Part shown: in pieces, positions 12,021-24,231 of the stretch
Position numbering within the stretch: position 1 is the stretch's first letter
Layout of the letters: every line of letters starts with the position of its first letter
DNA from: Tiliqua scincoides
Taxonomy: Eukaryota > Chordata > Lepidosauria > Squamata > Scincidae
Assembly (NCBI RefSeq): GCF_035046505.1
Contig: NC_089830.1
Coordinates: forward strand, 6,500,315-6,564,314
Direction of reading: 5' to 3'
Length of the DNA stretch: 64,000 nucleotides
Notes under the pieces: model-generated
What the model was told of the DNA's origin: nothing
Databases searched by the model: none
Seen by the model: the letters and a program-made list of their open reading frames with translations, nothing else
Program-made: the position numbers and the translations under genes

Positions 12021-12364
12021 CAGTGTTTCTCAAGGTTTATCCTCTGCTGTACCACTTCACATGGTCCACCTATTCAGAGCACCACCAGAAGTAACTGGTA
12101 ATGACATCAACCCCAGTTACTTCTGCGTTGGGAGGCCAGATGCGACACGACAAACACCAGTAATAGGCTCAGGGTGGGCGGGAGGGCTTTTTCGAGCATG
12201 GAAAAGCATGCTTTGGAACCCTGCCCACCGAGCTGAGCCTTCTGCTGCTGTTTGTTGCGTCATGTTCCTGGTCTGGGTACCTGATGGCAGGGGTCCTGTG
12301 GGTACCACCAGACACCACCTCAAGTAGCACTAGTGGTACCCGTAGCACTGGTTGAGAAGCACTG
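12021..12364 (+). mobile_element. hAT-like MITE
   Basis: Ends CAGTGTTTCTCAAGG and GGTTGAGAAGCACTG, flanked by CTCTACAG (12013-12020) and CTCTAAAG (12365-12372). Related right-end fragments (GTACCACTAGTGGTGCTAGT) occur near 50080 and 26260. Confidence 0.85.
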
Positions 12365-12375
12365 CTCTAAAGCAT

Positions 12376-12381
<6 letters not shown>

Positions 12382-12468
<87 letters not shown>

Positions 12469-12481
12469 TGTGTGTGTGTGT
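12382..12481. repeat. Compound (TC)n(TG)n microsatellite
   Basis: About 28 TC units run directly into about 20 TG units with one interruption. It lies 18 bp past the right end of a hAT-like element. Confidence 0.95.
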
Positions 12482-12724
12482 TCAAGGAATGCAGGGAGTC
12501 TGTGCACCTAACGCAGAGCTCCTCTGTCTTCACCAGTCTTCCTCCTCGCTGCGGTTATCCATTCAGCTTTGGACTGGCAGCTCTGCTTAGCAGCCAGAAT
12601 ACAAGTGGGTCATCCTTTCTGCACCTGCACTCCATGCCTCTCCCTCTTATGCTTTCAGGGCTTTTCCCAGTCTTGCCAAATACATGGGCTGCATTTCTGT
12701 GTTTCTCTACTGCCATCTGGTGGG

Positions 12725-13402
12725 CATAAGAACATAAGAACAACACCACTGGATCAGGCCGTAGGTCCATCTAGTCCAGCTTCCTGTATTTCACAGCGGC
12801 CCCACCAAATGCCCCAGGGAGCACATCTGATAACAAGAAACCTGCATCCTGGTGCTCTCCCTTGCATCTGACATAGCCCATTTCTAAAATCAGGAGGTTG
12901 CACATACACATCATGGCTTGTAACCCGTAATGGATTTTTCCTCCAGAAACTTGTCCAGTCCCCTTGTAAAGGCATCCAGGCCAGATGCCGTCACCACATC
13001 CTGAGGCAAGGAGTTCCACAGACCAACCACATGCTGAGTAAAGAAATATTTTCTTTTGTCTGTCCTAACCCTCCCAACACTCAATTTGAGTGGATGTCCC
13101 CTGATTCTGGTGTTATGTGAGAGTGTAAAGAGCATCTCTCTATCCTCTCTGTCCATCCCCTGCATAATTTTGTATGTCTTAGTCATGTCCCCCCTCAGGC
13201 GCCTCTTTACTAGGCTGAAGAGGCCCAATAGCTGTAGCCTTTCCTCATAAGGAAGGTGCCCCAGCCCAGTAATCATCTTAGTTGCCCTCTTTTGCACCTT
13301 TTCCATTTCCACTATGTCTTTTTTGAGATGCGGCGACCAGAACTGGACACAATACTCCAGGTGTGGCCTTACCATTGATTTGTACAACAGCATTATAATA
13401 TT
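12725..13402 (-). mobile_element. CR1 LINE, 5' truncated, encoding the ORF2 C-terminus
   Basis: The minus strand is open for 160 codons, from LYKSMVRPHLEYCVQFWSP through EKVQKRATKMI and FTLSHNTRIRGHPLKL to LWNSLPQDVVTASGLDAF. This is the C-terminal end of the CR1 reverse transcriptase ORF2. The CR1 3' end lies at the left (cataagaacataagaac). The long open frame suggests a fairly recent insertion. Confidence 0.92.
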
Positions 13403-13500
13403 AGCCTTGTGTGCTCCCTGGGCATTTGGTGGGCCACTGTGAGATAAAGGAAGCTGGACTAGATGGGCCTTTGGCCTGACCCAGCAGGGCTCTTCTTATT
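13403..13500 (+). mobile_element. CR1 LINE 3' end, opposite orientation
   Basis: The sequence 'ggtgggccactgtgagata' through CAGGGCTCTTCTTATT is the CR1 3' terminus on the plus strand, directly abutting the truncated 5' side of the minus-strand copy. Confidence 0.8.
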
Positions 13501-14202
13501 ATCCTAGGTGAGAGTAAAGGCAGTTGCTGCCACTGGATGATTCCCCAGTTTTGGACTCTTCCTGCCTTGGACTGTTTCTTTTCTTCACAAGGAACATAAG
13601 ACTTCTGCTTAAGGAAGGGTGGTGGATATTGCTTTTGAATGATTAAGTAGGTTTCAATTTCACAAAAGCTTCAGAGAGAAGAGGGTGTCCCTAAGAGTGA
13701 CACGGGTACACATCTAACCTCTGCAATGTTGTAGGAATGCTCCTCTTAACATGAAGAGTTGATTTGGAGTGCCAGTTGGGTTCTTGATCCTGATCTGGTC
13801 CCACTTGGGTCTTCTGCTGTGCAAAGAGGCATTAAGGAGCCGAAGGCAGAATTGGCTCTATGCTGTATATGCCCTGTTGGTTTTGGATAAGCTGAAGGGC
13901 TACAGAAATCCTTTGGGATTACATTTGCTCTGCATTCTGTGCTGAAACAATGAAAGGCAAATTTTGTTTCAAGGTGCCCTGAATTTCCCCCTTTAAACAA
14001 GTGAGGCTAATGAAGTTGATTAGCATTCATTTTTTTGCATTTTTGCATAATTAGATCCACTTCCAAGATCCAGATGCTCAGAGTCTGGAATTACTTTGGC
14101 AAAGATTTGGAGAAGAAGTGGAGTGGGGGGGGGGGTGTAGTCAGGAAGGAGAAAGAGATGGGCAGGGATGAAAAGATGCATATTGCTTTTCTTCCTAGTT
14201 AC

Positions 14203-14430
14203 AGTTGACACTCGGTACCCACAGGGAATTGGGTCCAGGATTGTCCGTGGATACCAAAAGCAGCTGATCCTGGAGTCCCAAGTGGTGGCAGGGTTGTGGT
14301 GCCACAATTATTTACTTGGAGGTTGCACCAGGTCCTCTGGAGGTCATGCTGGGCCTCGAGAGGCATCTGCAGTTGGCCAGATCCTCAGATGCCAAACCTG
14401 GGGATAAGAAGAACCCACTGTACTTGGAAG
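14203..14430 (+). mobile_element. Tigger-like MITE
   Basis: Begins CAGTTGACACTCGGTACCCA, includes 'ggattgtccgtggatacc' and ends GAACCCACTGTA. Confidence 0.55.
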
Positions 14431-14559
14431 TGCACCATGAGAACAGTGCCTGTTGTAATCAAGGAGATTGCATACCAAAGGGTGAATTCCTTTCCTCCAC
14501 CAAGCAGGTAATGAAGTCCAAGGAGGCTTCTACCATTTGGCCAGGCTTTCAGAAGGCAA

Positions 14560-14935
14560 GTCAGGTGGAGGGTCTGCCCATCCATGAGCAGTTGCCTTGG
14601 GCAGTTGCCTCAGGTAACAGATTAGTATGGGGAACTAGCTTCAGCTGCTCCTTCTCCTCCCACTCTGTAGATTTAAGAAGAAGAAGAAGAAGAAGAAGAA
14701 GAGGGAAATGGGGTAGAAGGGGAAGTGTGGGTTAGAGCATCCCTGACCTGCCTCTTCTGCTCCATTGCCCTCTTCCTTTTCAGGTCCAGTGGGCAGCGAC
14801 AGGCATTGCGGAGGCATTGCACTGCCAATGAAGGATGGGGTAGCAGCATTTGGCACAGTAAGGTGTTGTGCAAAGGGGGGGGGGGCTGCAACGTTTGGCA
14901 TGCTGCCCCAGGCACTGAGCCAGTCCTGGTCAAAC
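14560..14935 (+). mobile_element. Foldback repeat FB
   Basis: Runs from 'ctgcccatccatgagcagtt' to 'ccaggcactgagccagtcct', with purine and pyrimidine arms and an internal (AGA)n run at 14676-14702. Confidence 0.55.
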
Positions 14936-15704
14936 AGCTGCATGATCCAGTTGTTTTCTGGACACTCAGGTCAAGCTTGGCTGCCTTTTTCTTTTTTTAA
15001 ATATAAGGAATGAACTCAAAACTGATCAAGGAATACCCTTAGCCAGCCAGAAGTTGTCTGGAGGCTAATCTCATTTGTTAGCAGAGCCATTGGTTAGGCC
15101 AGCGAGGATTGTAACTGCATGTGTCCCAGGTAATCTGAAGAGCCCCTGTTCAAAATCCATTCCCCACACAGCTCCTAAAAAAATGGTATTTTCTCTCATT
15201 TCGTCAGGGAAGTGTATAAGGGGGGGTGTCCTTTGTACGACTCTTAGCTATTATAGAGTAATGGAAGCTCCATGTTCTGTTACTGAGCAACAGAAGCTGG
15301 GGGACAAACAGAAAGGAATGGCCATCACCATTGTGCTGTGCTGATGAGCTTAGAAATAGAAAGCTTGGACAAGCTGGACTTGGGTCTGATCCAGAAACAG
15401 TGGTGACCCTGGGCAACATCACACCCAGGGCCACAGTGTCAAGTATGCCCCCCCCCAAGGATGGCACCCCCACCACTTACCTGGGCACTCTGGAGCCTCG
15501 CACGGCATCACTTTCTGAGCTTTCGATGGGTCCGTAAGCAGTATTTCCGGAAAACTGGAATTACTGTTTAAAGGGCCCTCTGGAACCTCGGATGAGTGCT
15601 CCAGGATGCCACAGGATGCCTTGCACCTGGTACCATGTGGCCCCCTGGCTCTAACACCAGGGATGCCACTGCCCAGCAAGGCCCATGTGCTGTTACGAAG
15701 TGCA

Positions 15705-15895
15705 TTTTAAATGGTTGCTTGTCCTTGCAACAGCCCTATAAGGCAGGTCAGTCTCATCATCCCATATCGGTGCCAGGAGGCTGAGAGAAGAGAAGTTTGC
15801 TGAAAGCAACTGAATGAGTTTGTGGCTGAGGGGAAGCTGGTATTACAGACTTCCATCTCTTATCCTGAACCATTACACTATACTGGATCTCAGAG
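15705..15895 (-). mobile_element. SINE-like (MIR/CORE type) fragment
   Basis: The segment 'caacagccctataaggcagg', with 'gaggctgagagaagagaag' and 'ttacactatactggatct', has the layout of the minus-strand SINE at 62225-62465 but is much diverged. Confidence 0.4.
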
Positions 15896-15944
15896 CAACT
15901 TCCTCTGGCTTCTCTGAGTGGTGAAGTTTTGAGGTCCGTACATG

Positions 15945-16080
15945 AGAATCATAGATTTTAGAGTTGGGAAGTTCTCTAGAGGTCATCTAGTCCAACCCCC
16001 CTGCTCAGCACAGGGAACTGCTGCAATATCCCTGTCAGGTGGCCACCCAGCCTCTGCTTGAAAGCTTCCATTGAGGGAGA
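15945..16080 (-). mobile_element. CR1 LINE 3' fragment
   Basis: Typical 'aatcatagattttagagttg' and 'ggtcatctagtccaacccc' signature of older CR1 subfamilies. Confidence 0.8.
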
Positions 16081-16508
16081 TGAACTGGGAGCACAGAAGG
16101 TTGGCATGCATACAAAGTTGCAGGGGGAATCTCTCTGTTTTGTTGGTGAGCTTCCTTCTTTCTGGACTTCTGGCAGCCTCACCAGTCTTGTTTAGGAGCT
16201 CTGATGCTGTGTAAAGTCACCGGATGAGAAGAGGGAGAGATGAAGTGTTACTCACCAGGGGAAAATACAGTAAACGGGCAGACTGGCCATGCGCGCCATC
16301 TGGACTCAGCCAGAGAGTGACTCAGCTCCAGGAATGATGGAAGAGGCAGCTCTTAGAATCTGTGTATGCAAAAGGGATGGGGGAAGCTCTACAGGAAAGT
16401 ACTGTAGTCCACAGAAACTGGCTCTTTCAGGAAACAAATGTGCTGTCTTAAGTGTGGACTATTTTTATCATGCGTTTGCAGAATACTCTTTGAAATTCCT
16501 GCCACTAC

Positions 16509-16945
16509 ATCTGAGTGTTTCCAAAAGTGTGGGTTGTCACCCACTGGTGGGTTGCAAGCCCTTTCCAGGTGGGTCACAACCTCACCCTTCCACCCACCCT
16601 TGCCTCCATTTGGCTCTGAATTGGAGCCATTCCATAAGTATGGAGAGGCCCCAGAGCCCTCTTTTGGGTTGCACCGGGCCAGCAACCCACCCTCCAGGCC
16701 CCTGTGGGCCTCAGATGGCCTGGAGAAGCCTCCGAAAACTACTTCTGGTTTTTGGAAGGCAACTTCTGGTTTGCCTCTGGAAACCGGAAGTTGCATTCAG
16801 AGGCTTCTGCAGGTGTCTGGAGAGTGGGTTACCTGTCTAGTGCAACCCAGAAGAGGCCTCTGAGGCCTCTGGCACCACCAGGAGCATCATGTGCTCCTGG
16901 TGACAAGGTGGGTCATAGTGTGGTAAAGACTGGTAAAGCCTTAGA
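16509..16945 (+). mobile_element. Probable hAT-like MITE, degenerate
   Basis: Left part GTGTTTCCAAAAGTGTGGGT and 'gtcacccactggtgggttgc' resembles 20519-21114. The interior has inverted 'cttctggtttttggaagg' and 'aaaccggaagttgcattc' blocks. Termini and target duplication are unclear. Confidence 0.4.
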
Positions 16946-18007
16946 ATCTTTTGCATTTTGTTACTGATAGTGAAATTAAAGGCTCTTGGTGCAGAATTTT
17001 GCAGGCCAGGATATCCCAGAACAATCCCAATCAGTAGAATTGAATCAGGATGACAAGGTGAGCTTCCATGCATGTGCAAAGAAGCGTGCACATCCCATAA
17101 GTTCATAGTGGTGTATTGAGCATGGATGCCCAGCCTGTTCCCTGGTGGTCTCAGTGCTGCAGATTGCCTTCATGGCAGGTTGCATCAGGAGGGGGTGGGT
17201 GGGGTGTTGACTGAAGCAGGCAGAGCATACTTTCTGATGTTGCCCCACCCTCTCTTAGCAGCAAGCCCTACCCATGTTGCTCTACCTACACTATTACAAC
17301 ATGGGGTGCTGTGGGTGGGCAGTAATTCAGTCTTGGCATAGTTGCTAAACTCTGCCACACAACCAAAGCAACTGGCTCTTGCTTGCAAGAGCTCCTTATT
17401 GGCCATGAAAGAGGAGGGACTTGAAAGAGGAGGCCACTGATTGGCCCCTATGTGAGAGGTGATCAGCTTCATCCAAAGATGCAACAAAAGTTCAGGCATC
17501 AGTGGAAATCAGACCATCTGAGCTGGACACAGTGATCCTTAATCCTAGAAATGGTCTGAAGGGTGTTTGCAAAGGCTACTGTTTTGAGAGGAAGGGTCAT
17601 TCTGGAAGTGCTTAGAGATGATCTCTCTTTAACTTGTACTATGCATGCTTTGAGAATGAAGCGCTGAAAAACAGTATTCAGAGTGAGCCTTGATACGCAT
17701 GAAGCCCTTCTGTACAAGCAACTGCTGTCATGGTCCTGAGTACTGGCCAGCCAGGCTGAACCTTATTCACTAGCAGTGGTTGTGCCAGAACATGTCTTCT
17801 GAGTGTGCTGGCTTCAAACATGTGGAATATAGCAACATATCAACAGGTCTTCAGAATCCTGCATTTCAGTGTCTTTCCTTCTTTATGTGTGCTTGATGGC
17901 CAACAATATACAAATGAATGAAAGCATCTACATATGTTTTATGCACCTAGCAGTATTCCTCCTGCACAAGGGCATCAAAGGGTGACTGCAGACCACACTG
18001 GGTGATG

Positions 18008-18008
<1 letters not shown>

Positions 18009-18064
<56 letters not shown>
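18009..18064. repeat. (TG)n microsatellite
   Basis: About 27 uninterrupted TG units. Confidence 0.97.
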
Positions 18065-18065
<1 letters not shown>

Positions 18066-18343
18066 CACCACTGCTGTAAAAAAAAAAAAGTTAAATCTTG
18101 GTATTTTTGAATAATACCATCATGTTATATATCATTCAATGTGGAATTTCATGAAGAATGCAATGAAACAAACCTTGTTTAAATATCTGCATTCTATCAA
18201 ATGTTATAACCAAGTAACCGCCTTATATGAAAAACGTGAATTTCCTTAGCTAAAAACTGACCAGTGAGACTGTTCCAAGAGCAAATGAAGTATTGTTATG
18301 ACACAGCAGGAAACCGATCAGGTGTTAGTATGAATCAGCTCTC

Positions 18344-19090
18344 ATTTTCATGGATCAGAGCTCATACTAGAACTCAGTTGTATGAGTGTCATCAAGTTGG
18401 TCACTGGTTTATTGTTGGTTGGTCAACGCAACTGATTGGTTGAGTGATCTGCAAAATAAATAAATAAATAAATAGAATGGGGGTTCTACCAATCCTAGTG
18501 GTGCCACTGCATTTAAGGCAGTGCATATGATACTGTAATTTGTTCTGTACGGTCTGGTACGGAGGAGGTCCAAAGTGGGGGTGACACAATGAGGTCTTGG
18601 ACTGGGTGATGCGTACCCTAGAGACGTCTTTGCTTCTGCATTCAGCTGGTCTGCAGGATCTTTCTGAAACTGGGTCTCATGCAAGTTTTTCCCAGCTGTT
18701 AGCTAATGCAGTGATTTTCATATTAGATCTCATACTAGAACTCTTACTCAGTTGTGTGACTGTCATCAAGCTGGTCACTGGTTTATTGTTGGTTACTGAT
18801 TGATTTTGTGATCTGTACTAAAATAAATAAATAAATTGAATGGGGGTTATGCCAGCCTTAATGGAGCCACTGCATTTAGGCTGTGTGTATGATGCTGTAA
18901 TTTATTCTGTATGGTCTGGTACGGAGGAGGTCCAAAATGGGGGGTGACATAATGAGGTCTTGGACTGGGTGATGCGTACCCTAGAGATGCCTTTGCTTCT
19001 GCATCCAGCTGGTCTGCAGGATGCAGGATCTTTCTGAAACTGGATCTCTTGCCAGTTTTTCCCAGCCGTAGGCTAATACAGTGATTTTCA
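18344..19090. repeat. Tandem duplication, two units of about 370 bp
   Basis: CTCATACTAGAACTC occurs at 18361 and 18729, and the two units stay alignable through 'ggtctggtacggaggaggtc' and 'actgggtgatgcgtacccta' to CAGTGATTTTCA at 18709 and 19079. Unit 1 stops 12 bases into a hAT-like element, while unit 2 continues into the full element at 19079-19302. Both units contain (AAAT)n after TTTATTGTTGGTT. Confidence 0.85.
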
Positions 19091-19302
19091 ACCTTTTTCA
19101 TTTCACGGCACACTGACAAGGCACTAAAATGGTCAAGGCACACCATCAGTTTTTTTTAACAACTGACAAGGCACACCATGTTATCAATGGGGGCTCACAT
19201 CCTCCATTGGCCCTACTAATAAATGACCCAAATTCTTGCAGCACACCTGGGGACAATTCATGGCACACCAGTGTGCCACGGCACAGTGGTTGAAAATGGC
19301 TG
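19079..19302 (-). mobile_element. hAT-like MITE
   Basis: Ends CAGTGATTTTCAACC and GGTTGAAAATGGCTG, with flanks GGCTAATA and AGCTAATG (two mismatches). It is inverted relative to the copies at 36247-36475 and 54358-54577, whose 'gtgtgccac' end is on the left. Confidence 0.8.
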
Positions 19303-19759
19303 AGCTAATGCATTAGTTCACTTAGTCCAAATGAGTTTGCTTATTACTTTTTTTTTTAAGAGAAAAGAAACAAATTTAATTGTGTGGAATCAAAATTGCA
19401 TTCCTCCTTGCTCCGCTCTACACAGTGTGTCTGCTCCAGAAACATTGAGTAGTCTTTTTAAGTTCTGCAGACAATGACCACCTTGGTCATTGAGTTGAGC
19501 ATCGACAACGGATTTTGGGTCAGTTGATTGGGGTGGATGGGTGTCTCCTTGCCTGGGGGTGGTGTGGGAATCGTGAACCTGGTGGGATGGGGTTTGAGGA
19601 TGGAAGTGGGTGGCATGGTGACATCTTTGTGTATTTAATATCTTTGTGGCTTGCTTGCCTTAAAAAAAATTGCTATCTTTGTTCCTTCCCTGTTTCTTAC
19701 AAGAGATGTTGGTACACAGCAAATAACCAGGCTATTGGTTGAAACAAGCCTTCTGAGTT

Positions 19760-20022
19760 CATGGCCTTCTTAACATCTTTTCTACATCTTTTAGTATTTT
19801 TTACTGGCCTGATTCCTTACGATTTGCTGCTATATGCTCTTTTTTACCTGACTTTTTATCTGACTACTGTTTTTATGATATCTGTTAATCTGTTATTATG
19901 TTTTTATCTGTTTGCTAAATCATGTTTTAATCTGTTTTTAACTGTTGTAAGCCACCCTTTTGGGTCCTTTTGGGGAGAAGGTCGGGGTATAAATAAAGTT
20001 GTTGTTGTTGTTGTTGTTGTAC
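19760..20022 (+). mobile_element. L2-like LINE/SINE 3' tail
   Basis: T-rich sequence is followed by 'gtaagccacccttttgggtc', then GGGGTATAAATAAA and (GTT)n, the usual end of L2-type elements in reptiles. Confidence 0.6.
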
Positions 20023-20368
20023 AAACATAGAGGGCTGCAGAGAATGAAACAAAAATCAACACTTGCTTGTCTCTGACCTTGGATACTGTGTGTGTTTGTG
20101 TGCTCAATACTGGTTCATCAGTGAGACCACCTGAGATGATGGCTTCAGGCAATGGGCTTGGTGGTGGCAGATGCCTGCCAGTGTACCTGTTCTTCCTCTT
20201 CCAGCTCCCCATATTTGAAAGGAAAAGGCAAATGGACAGGAAGAGTGGTGGGCTATAGTGAGACACTATTCCTATACTCAGCCTTTCAACAGCATCAGGA
20301 AGAGTGATCAGTCCTGAAAAGACTCATTGGAAGGGAGCTATCTTTTATTGTCTGAAAGCATCAACTTA

Positions 20369-20490
20369 GGAGCCAGGTGTGCACCCCCAGGAAGACTGGT
20401 GTGCACCCCCAGTGTGCACCCCCCCAGGTGTGCACCCCCAGGAGCCAGGTGTGCGCCCCCAGGAAGACCCCCAGGAAGACACCCCCATAA
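20369..20490. repeat. Short minisatellite
   Basis: Irregular repeats of CCAGGTGTGCACCCCCAGGA and shorter GTGTGCACCCCC units, roughly five to seven copies. Confidence 0.8.
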
Positions 20491-20518
20491 GACAATCTGG
20501 GAGTCACAACGAATAAGT

Positions 20519-21114
20519 CAGTGTTTCCCAAACTGTAGGTTGTGACTCACCAGTGGGTCTCAACCTGATTGTTGGTGTTTTGTGAAACTGAAATGGACAA
20601 GCTGGCAGCTGACAAGGAAAAGGTATTGAGTCCTTTGGAAAGTGACACTGAGCCACATGTGTGTGTTTACTCATGAGCAGGTGAATGTGCCTCAGTCCTC
20701 TTCAAAGGGCAGGTTGAGAGGAATGCAACGACCTGATGAATGCAGGCCCCAAAAAACACTTGGGAAAGAAGTCCCCCCACCCCCAGCTGAAAAGGAAAAT
20801 GTATTGAGCTCCATGGAAAGCAAAATTGAACCACATGTGCACATTTACTTGTGAGTAGGCAAATGACCCTGGACTCCAATGAAAGGGCAGGTAAAGGGGA
20901 ATGCAAAGCCACCAGAATGGTCTCAATTTGATGAATGTGGAGCACAACAAATGCTTCAGATGCTGTCCCCAACCATAGCAAAAAAAGAATAAAAACAGGC
21001 TTGAGCAGCTGGTAAAGTGAAACGGTTTTTTTAAGTGTTGTGATGTTAGGTGGGTCCCAATACAGTGTCATTCTAAAAAGTGGGTCGTGGCGCTAAAAGG
21101 TTTGGGAACCGCTG
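20519..21114 (+). mobile_element. hAT-like element with internal duplication
   Basis: Ends CAGTGTTTCCCAAACTG and GGTTTGGGAACCGCTG, flanked by GAATAAGT and TAATAAGT. The interior holds two diverged copies of a segment of about 180 bp, starting at 'attgagtcctttggaaag' and 'attgagctccatggaaag'. Confidence 0.85.
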
Positions 21115-21901
21115 TAATAAGTCATTGTCTCTCATGCCTGCCCATTGCATGCCTAATGTTGAAAGGACTAACCAGGTTAGTGCTGGCTGTGCAGCTCATC
21201 CCTGACTATTAGTGCTTTGGGATGACAGCTTCTCCGCTCTCCCAAAAATATGAGTTGAGGGACTGAAATCTGAATACGTGTTGACTTGGATTTACTGATT
21301 TTCACATCTTGTTGCTTTGTATCTCCCCCACTATCAAAGCCTAGAGTGTAAGTTCCTTGAGAGTAAACTTGTCTGATTTTGATGTTGTCTGAAGCGTGAT
21401 AGATGATGCTTGCATAGTTATTCTATGGAGTGTACTGTCCTGCTGCCTCTCTCTTTTGTGTATGTGCCCTTTGGTAACACTTGAGGCTGTTACAGCCATT
21501 CAGATAACCCCAGTGGCTTTCTTGGTTTAACAGTTTTAAACAAAGCAGAGCAGGTGCAGGGGTTGAGGAAGCAGTCAGTTTGCATAAGGAAACCTTCTGA
21601 ATTTCCCTTACAGAGGTTGGGTATGTGGGTGGAGAAGAATGCATGCGGCCTCCTGGAAGCTGTAGTCTGCCTGCGTCAGTCTGAGTTGGGGGGATTCCCC
21701 CAAACCACGCCAAGATTACTTCGCCAGCCTTGCCACTTTCATTACCCTCCCACCAGTCCCTTCAAACCACAGCTCCATCTGTTCATTTTTGGTAGACAAT
21801 CCCATGTGGTGGGGGAAAATAAAAACTATAAAGGATTTAATCTCAGAGGTGGAAACACAAGGTTGTTACAGTATTAATCTTGCACAATTAATTAACTGCG
21901 T

Positions 21902-22067
21902 GTGCAATCCTAACCAACTTTCCAGCATCGAGGGTAAGGGCAATGCAACTCTGAGGTAAGGGAACAAACATTGAGGAGGTCTCCATGACTGTCCCCCAAC
22001 TGCAGGGTGTAGCATATGCCCCACTGGCACAGCTATGCCAGTGCTAGAAAGTTGGTTAGGATTGCAC
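21902..22067. mobile_element. Short palindromic-ended MITE
   Basis: Terminal inverted repeats of about 25 bp, GTGCAATCCTAACCAACTTT on the left and AAAGTTGGTTAGGATTGCAC on the right, enclose about 115 bp. Confidence 0.75.
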
Positions 22068-23577
22068 CCTGTGTGTCATTAATGCGTGGAACTCCTTGCC
22101 ACAGGATCTCATGATGGTGGATGTATTGGAACTTCTGAGTAGACATGCATAGGATTTGGTTCTGAGATACTGAAGTGACAGTTTTCCTTTATTGATATCA
22201 TAACACAGTATTGGGCTGGTCCATGAATCCTTCTTCCAGATGCGCTCTCTCCCTCCAATGTTCCTTTCTCATGGTGCCCAGCTCTTGCTTGTGGCTTCTT
22301 GCACAGACCATCTCCTGGGCCTCAGTGGAGGTTGGTGTCCTGGAGCCTGCTTCCATCTGCATTGTACATGCAATGTGCCCGGCCAGGTCCCTCCTCCTTG
22401 TCCCAATCCAGTAAACCGACATGATCTTTGGGTGTTGGGGAGCAGGTACACAAATGCCACACTCAGATGCCCCGTCCTGTGGACCAACAGTATGTGGGTG
22501 ATAGTGGAAGAGGCAACCTGTCCCACTCTGTAGCTGGCCCTAGAAATCTGGTGCCCCCAGGTTCCCTTTGCTCAGGCTCTTGGGCTGAGGAGTTGTGGGT
22601 TCCTGGATTGTCCTGGTCCCTTGTTTGCTCCTCCTGGGTCACTGACTGCCTGCCTCCAGTCTCTCTCTCCTCTCCCCCCCTTCTAGCTCTCCTTCTCCCC
22701 CCCCCCCTTGGGTGCTCACTTGTCCCTATATGCTCCCCTTCTTCATTTGGGTCAAGTCCCTCCCTCCCACTGGAGGTTGCTGGCATTTTAACTCACCCCA
22801 TTATGTCTCCAGAGTTGGAACCTGGCAGCACACTCGGCCACAGCACGTGCCCCCATCCCCCAGCATTGTAGGGGAGCCTTCCCCTGGCCGTCCCTAGGGG
22901 TTAACTATCTTCTTCCTACTGGCTAAGTGGGAAGTCGTCCTCATAAGACCTGAGTGAGAGTGTGTTTTGGGGGGGAAGCAACCAGTTATTGCTAAGTAGC
23001 TTTCTTTTGGTTTGCTTATGGGATAAAAATTGCCGTGGAGTAGTTATCTTCTCTTAACGCAGTGTGGAGAGGGCAAAAAAGGATTGCTGTACAGTAGCTG
23101 TTTTAATAATAGTACAGTATATGGTCTCTATGTGTTTTCCTGTTCTTTCGATGTGTGAAAACACTGCTTTCAGAAAAAGGAACACGCAGTGTCAAGTTGT
23201 CTCCAAAACGAGCTGATGGGAAACAATTACGCACTGTCTCTGGTCTCCTCTGGCAGGGCAGAGTCTGCCCAGTGACCCTGCCTGTAGCCACAATGTGAAC
23301 AAAAGTGGCTATGTTTCTCTCTCTGTCCTTGAAAGATACTGCAGGCTTTCTTGTTTTCTGAACTGGCAAGATAAGGCTTCATGAATCTGTGGGTTCTGCT
23401 TCTGCAGCCTTGCTTTGCTAAGTTGTCGGAAGAGGGGAAACTGCCTTAACTTTTTCTCTCCCTTTCCCATCAGAGGAGAACCAGAGATCATCCAATGAAA
23501 GTGACTGGGGGAGGTCCAGGAAGGGCAAAAGGAAGGACTTCTTGACCCAGCCCACAGTCTGTGTTTCCCTTGCAAAC

Positions 23578-23822
23578 ATAGATGTTGTGTTGTAAGATGT
23601 TTGGATGGCCACTTGCTTGGATAACTTTAAAGGGGGATTGGACAGACCCAAATGTCTGTCAGTGGTTGTGTGAATGCCAATTGCAGAAGACCAACAATAT
23701 GAGAGCAGTATGCCTTTCTTGTCTGCTTGTGGACATCCCAGTGGGCCCCTGCGGGAAACAAGATACTGAACTTGAGGAGGCTTTGACCTGATCTAGCGAA
23801 GCTTTTCTTATGGTGTTCTGAT
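23578..23822 (+). mobile_element. CR1 LINE 3' fragment, old
   Basis: 'ataactttaaagggggattg' and 'gatctagcgaagcttttcttatg' correspond to the end of CR1 ORF2 and its 3' UTR. Confidence 0.6.
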
Positions 23823-23823
23823 T

Positions 23824-24000
23824 ATAGTGGGCCCTTGGTATGTGTGGGGAATCTGTGCTCGAACCCTCTGTGCATACTGATATCAGTGGATAGTGAAATC
23901 CACCTAGGAAATCTCCTCCCTGTGCCTCAGAGCACCTCCTGGATGTGACCAGAAGACCCTTCTGATCAAGTCCAGGAGGTCCTTGAGGCCAACCTGGTGT
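23824..24000 (+). mobile_element. Tigger-like MITE, truncated
   Basis: Left end AGTGGGCCCTTGGTATGTG and body 'gaccagaagacccttctgat' parallel 24232-24466. A short (GT)n follows. Confidence 0.5.
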
Positions 24001-24231
24001 GTGTGTGTGTGTGTGTGTCATGTTGGAGGGATTGGGCTCTACAGCCTAGTAATACCATTCCTAGAACCAACCACAATGATACAAAGTTGTGAGCAGCTTT
24101 GAGCTTTCAGGTTTTCAGAACTCTTTACCAGGCTGGATGTTATGCGAAACAGGATGGGAAGAAAAAATAAAACGGGTGTGGTGTACACTGTTTATTCATA
24201 TGAGAAGATTTATCTCTTGCCTTTCCCAATA

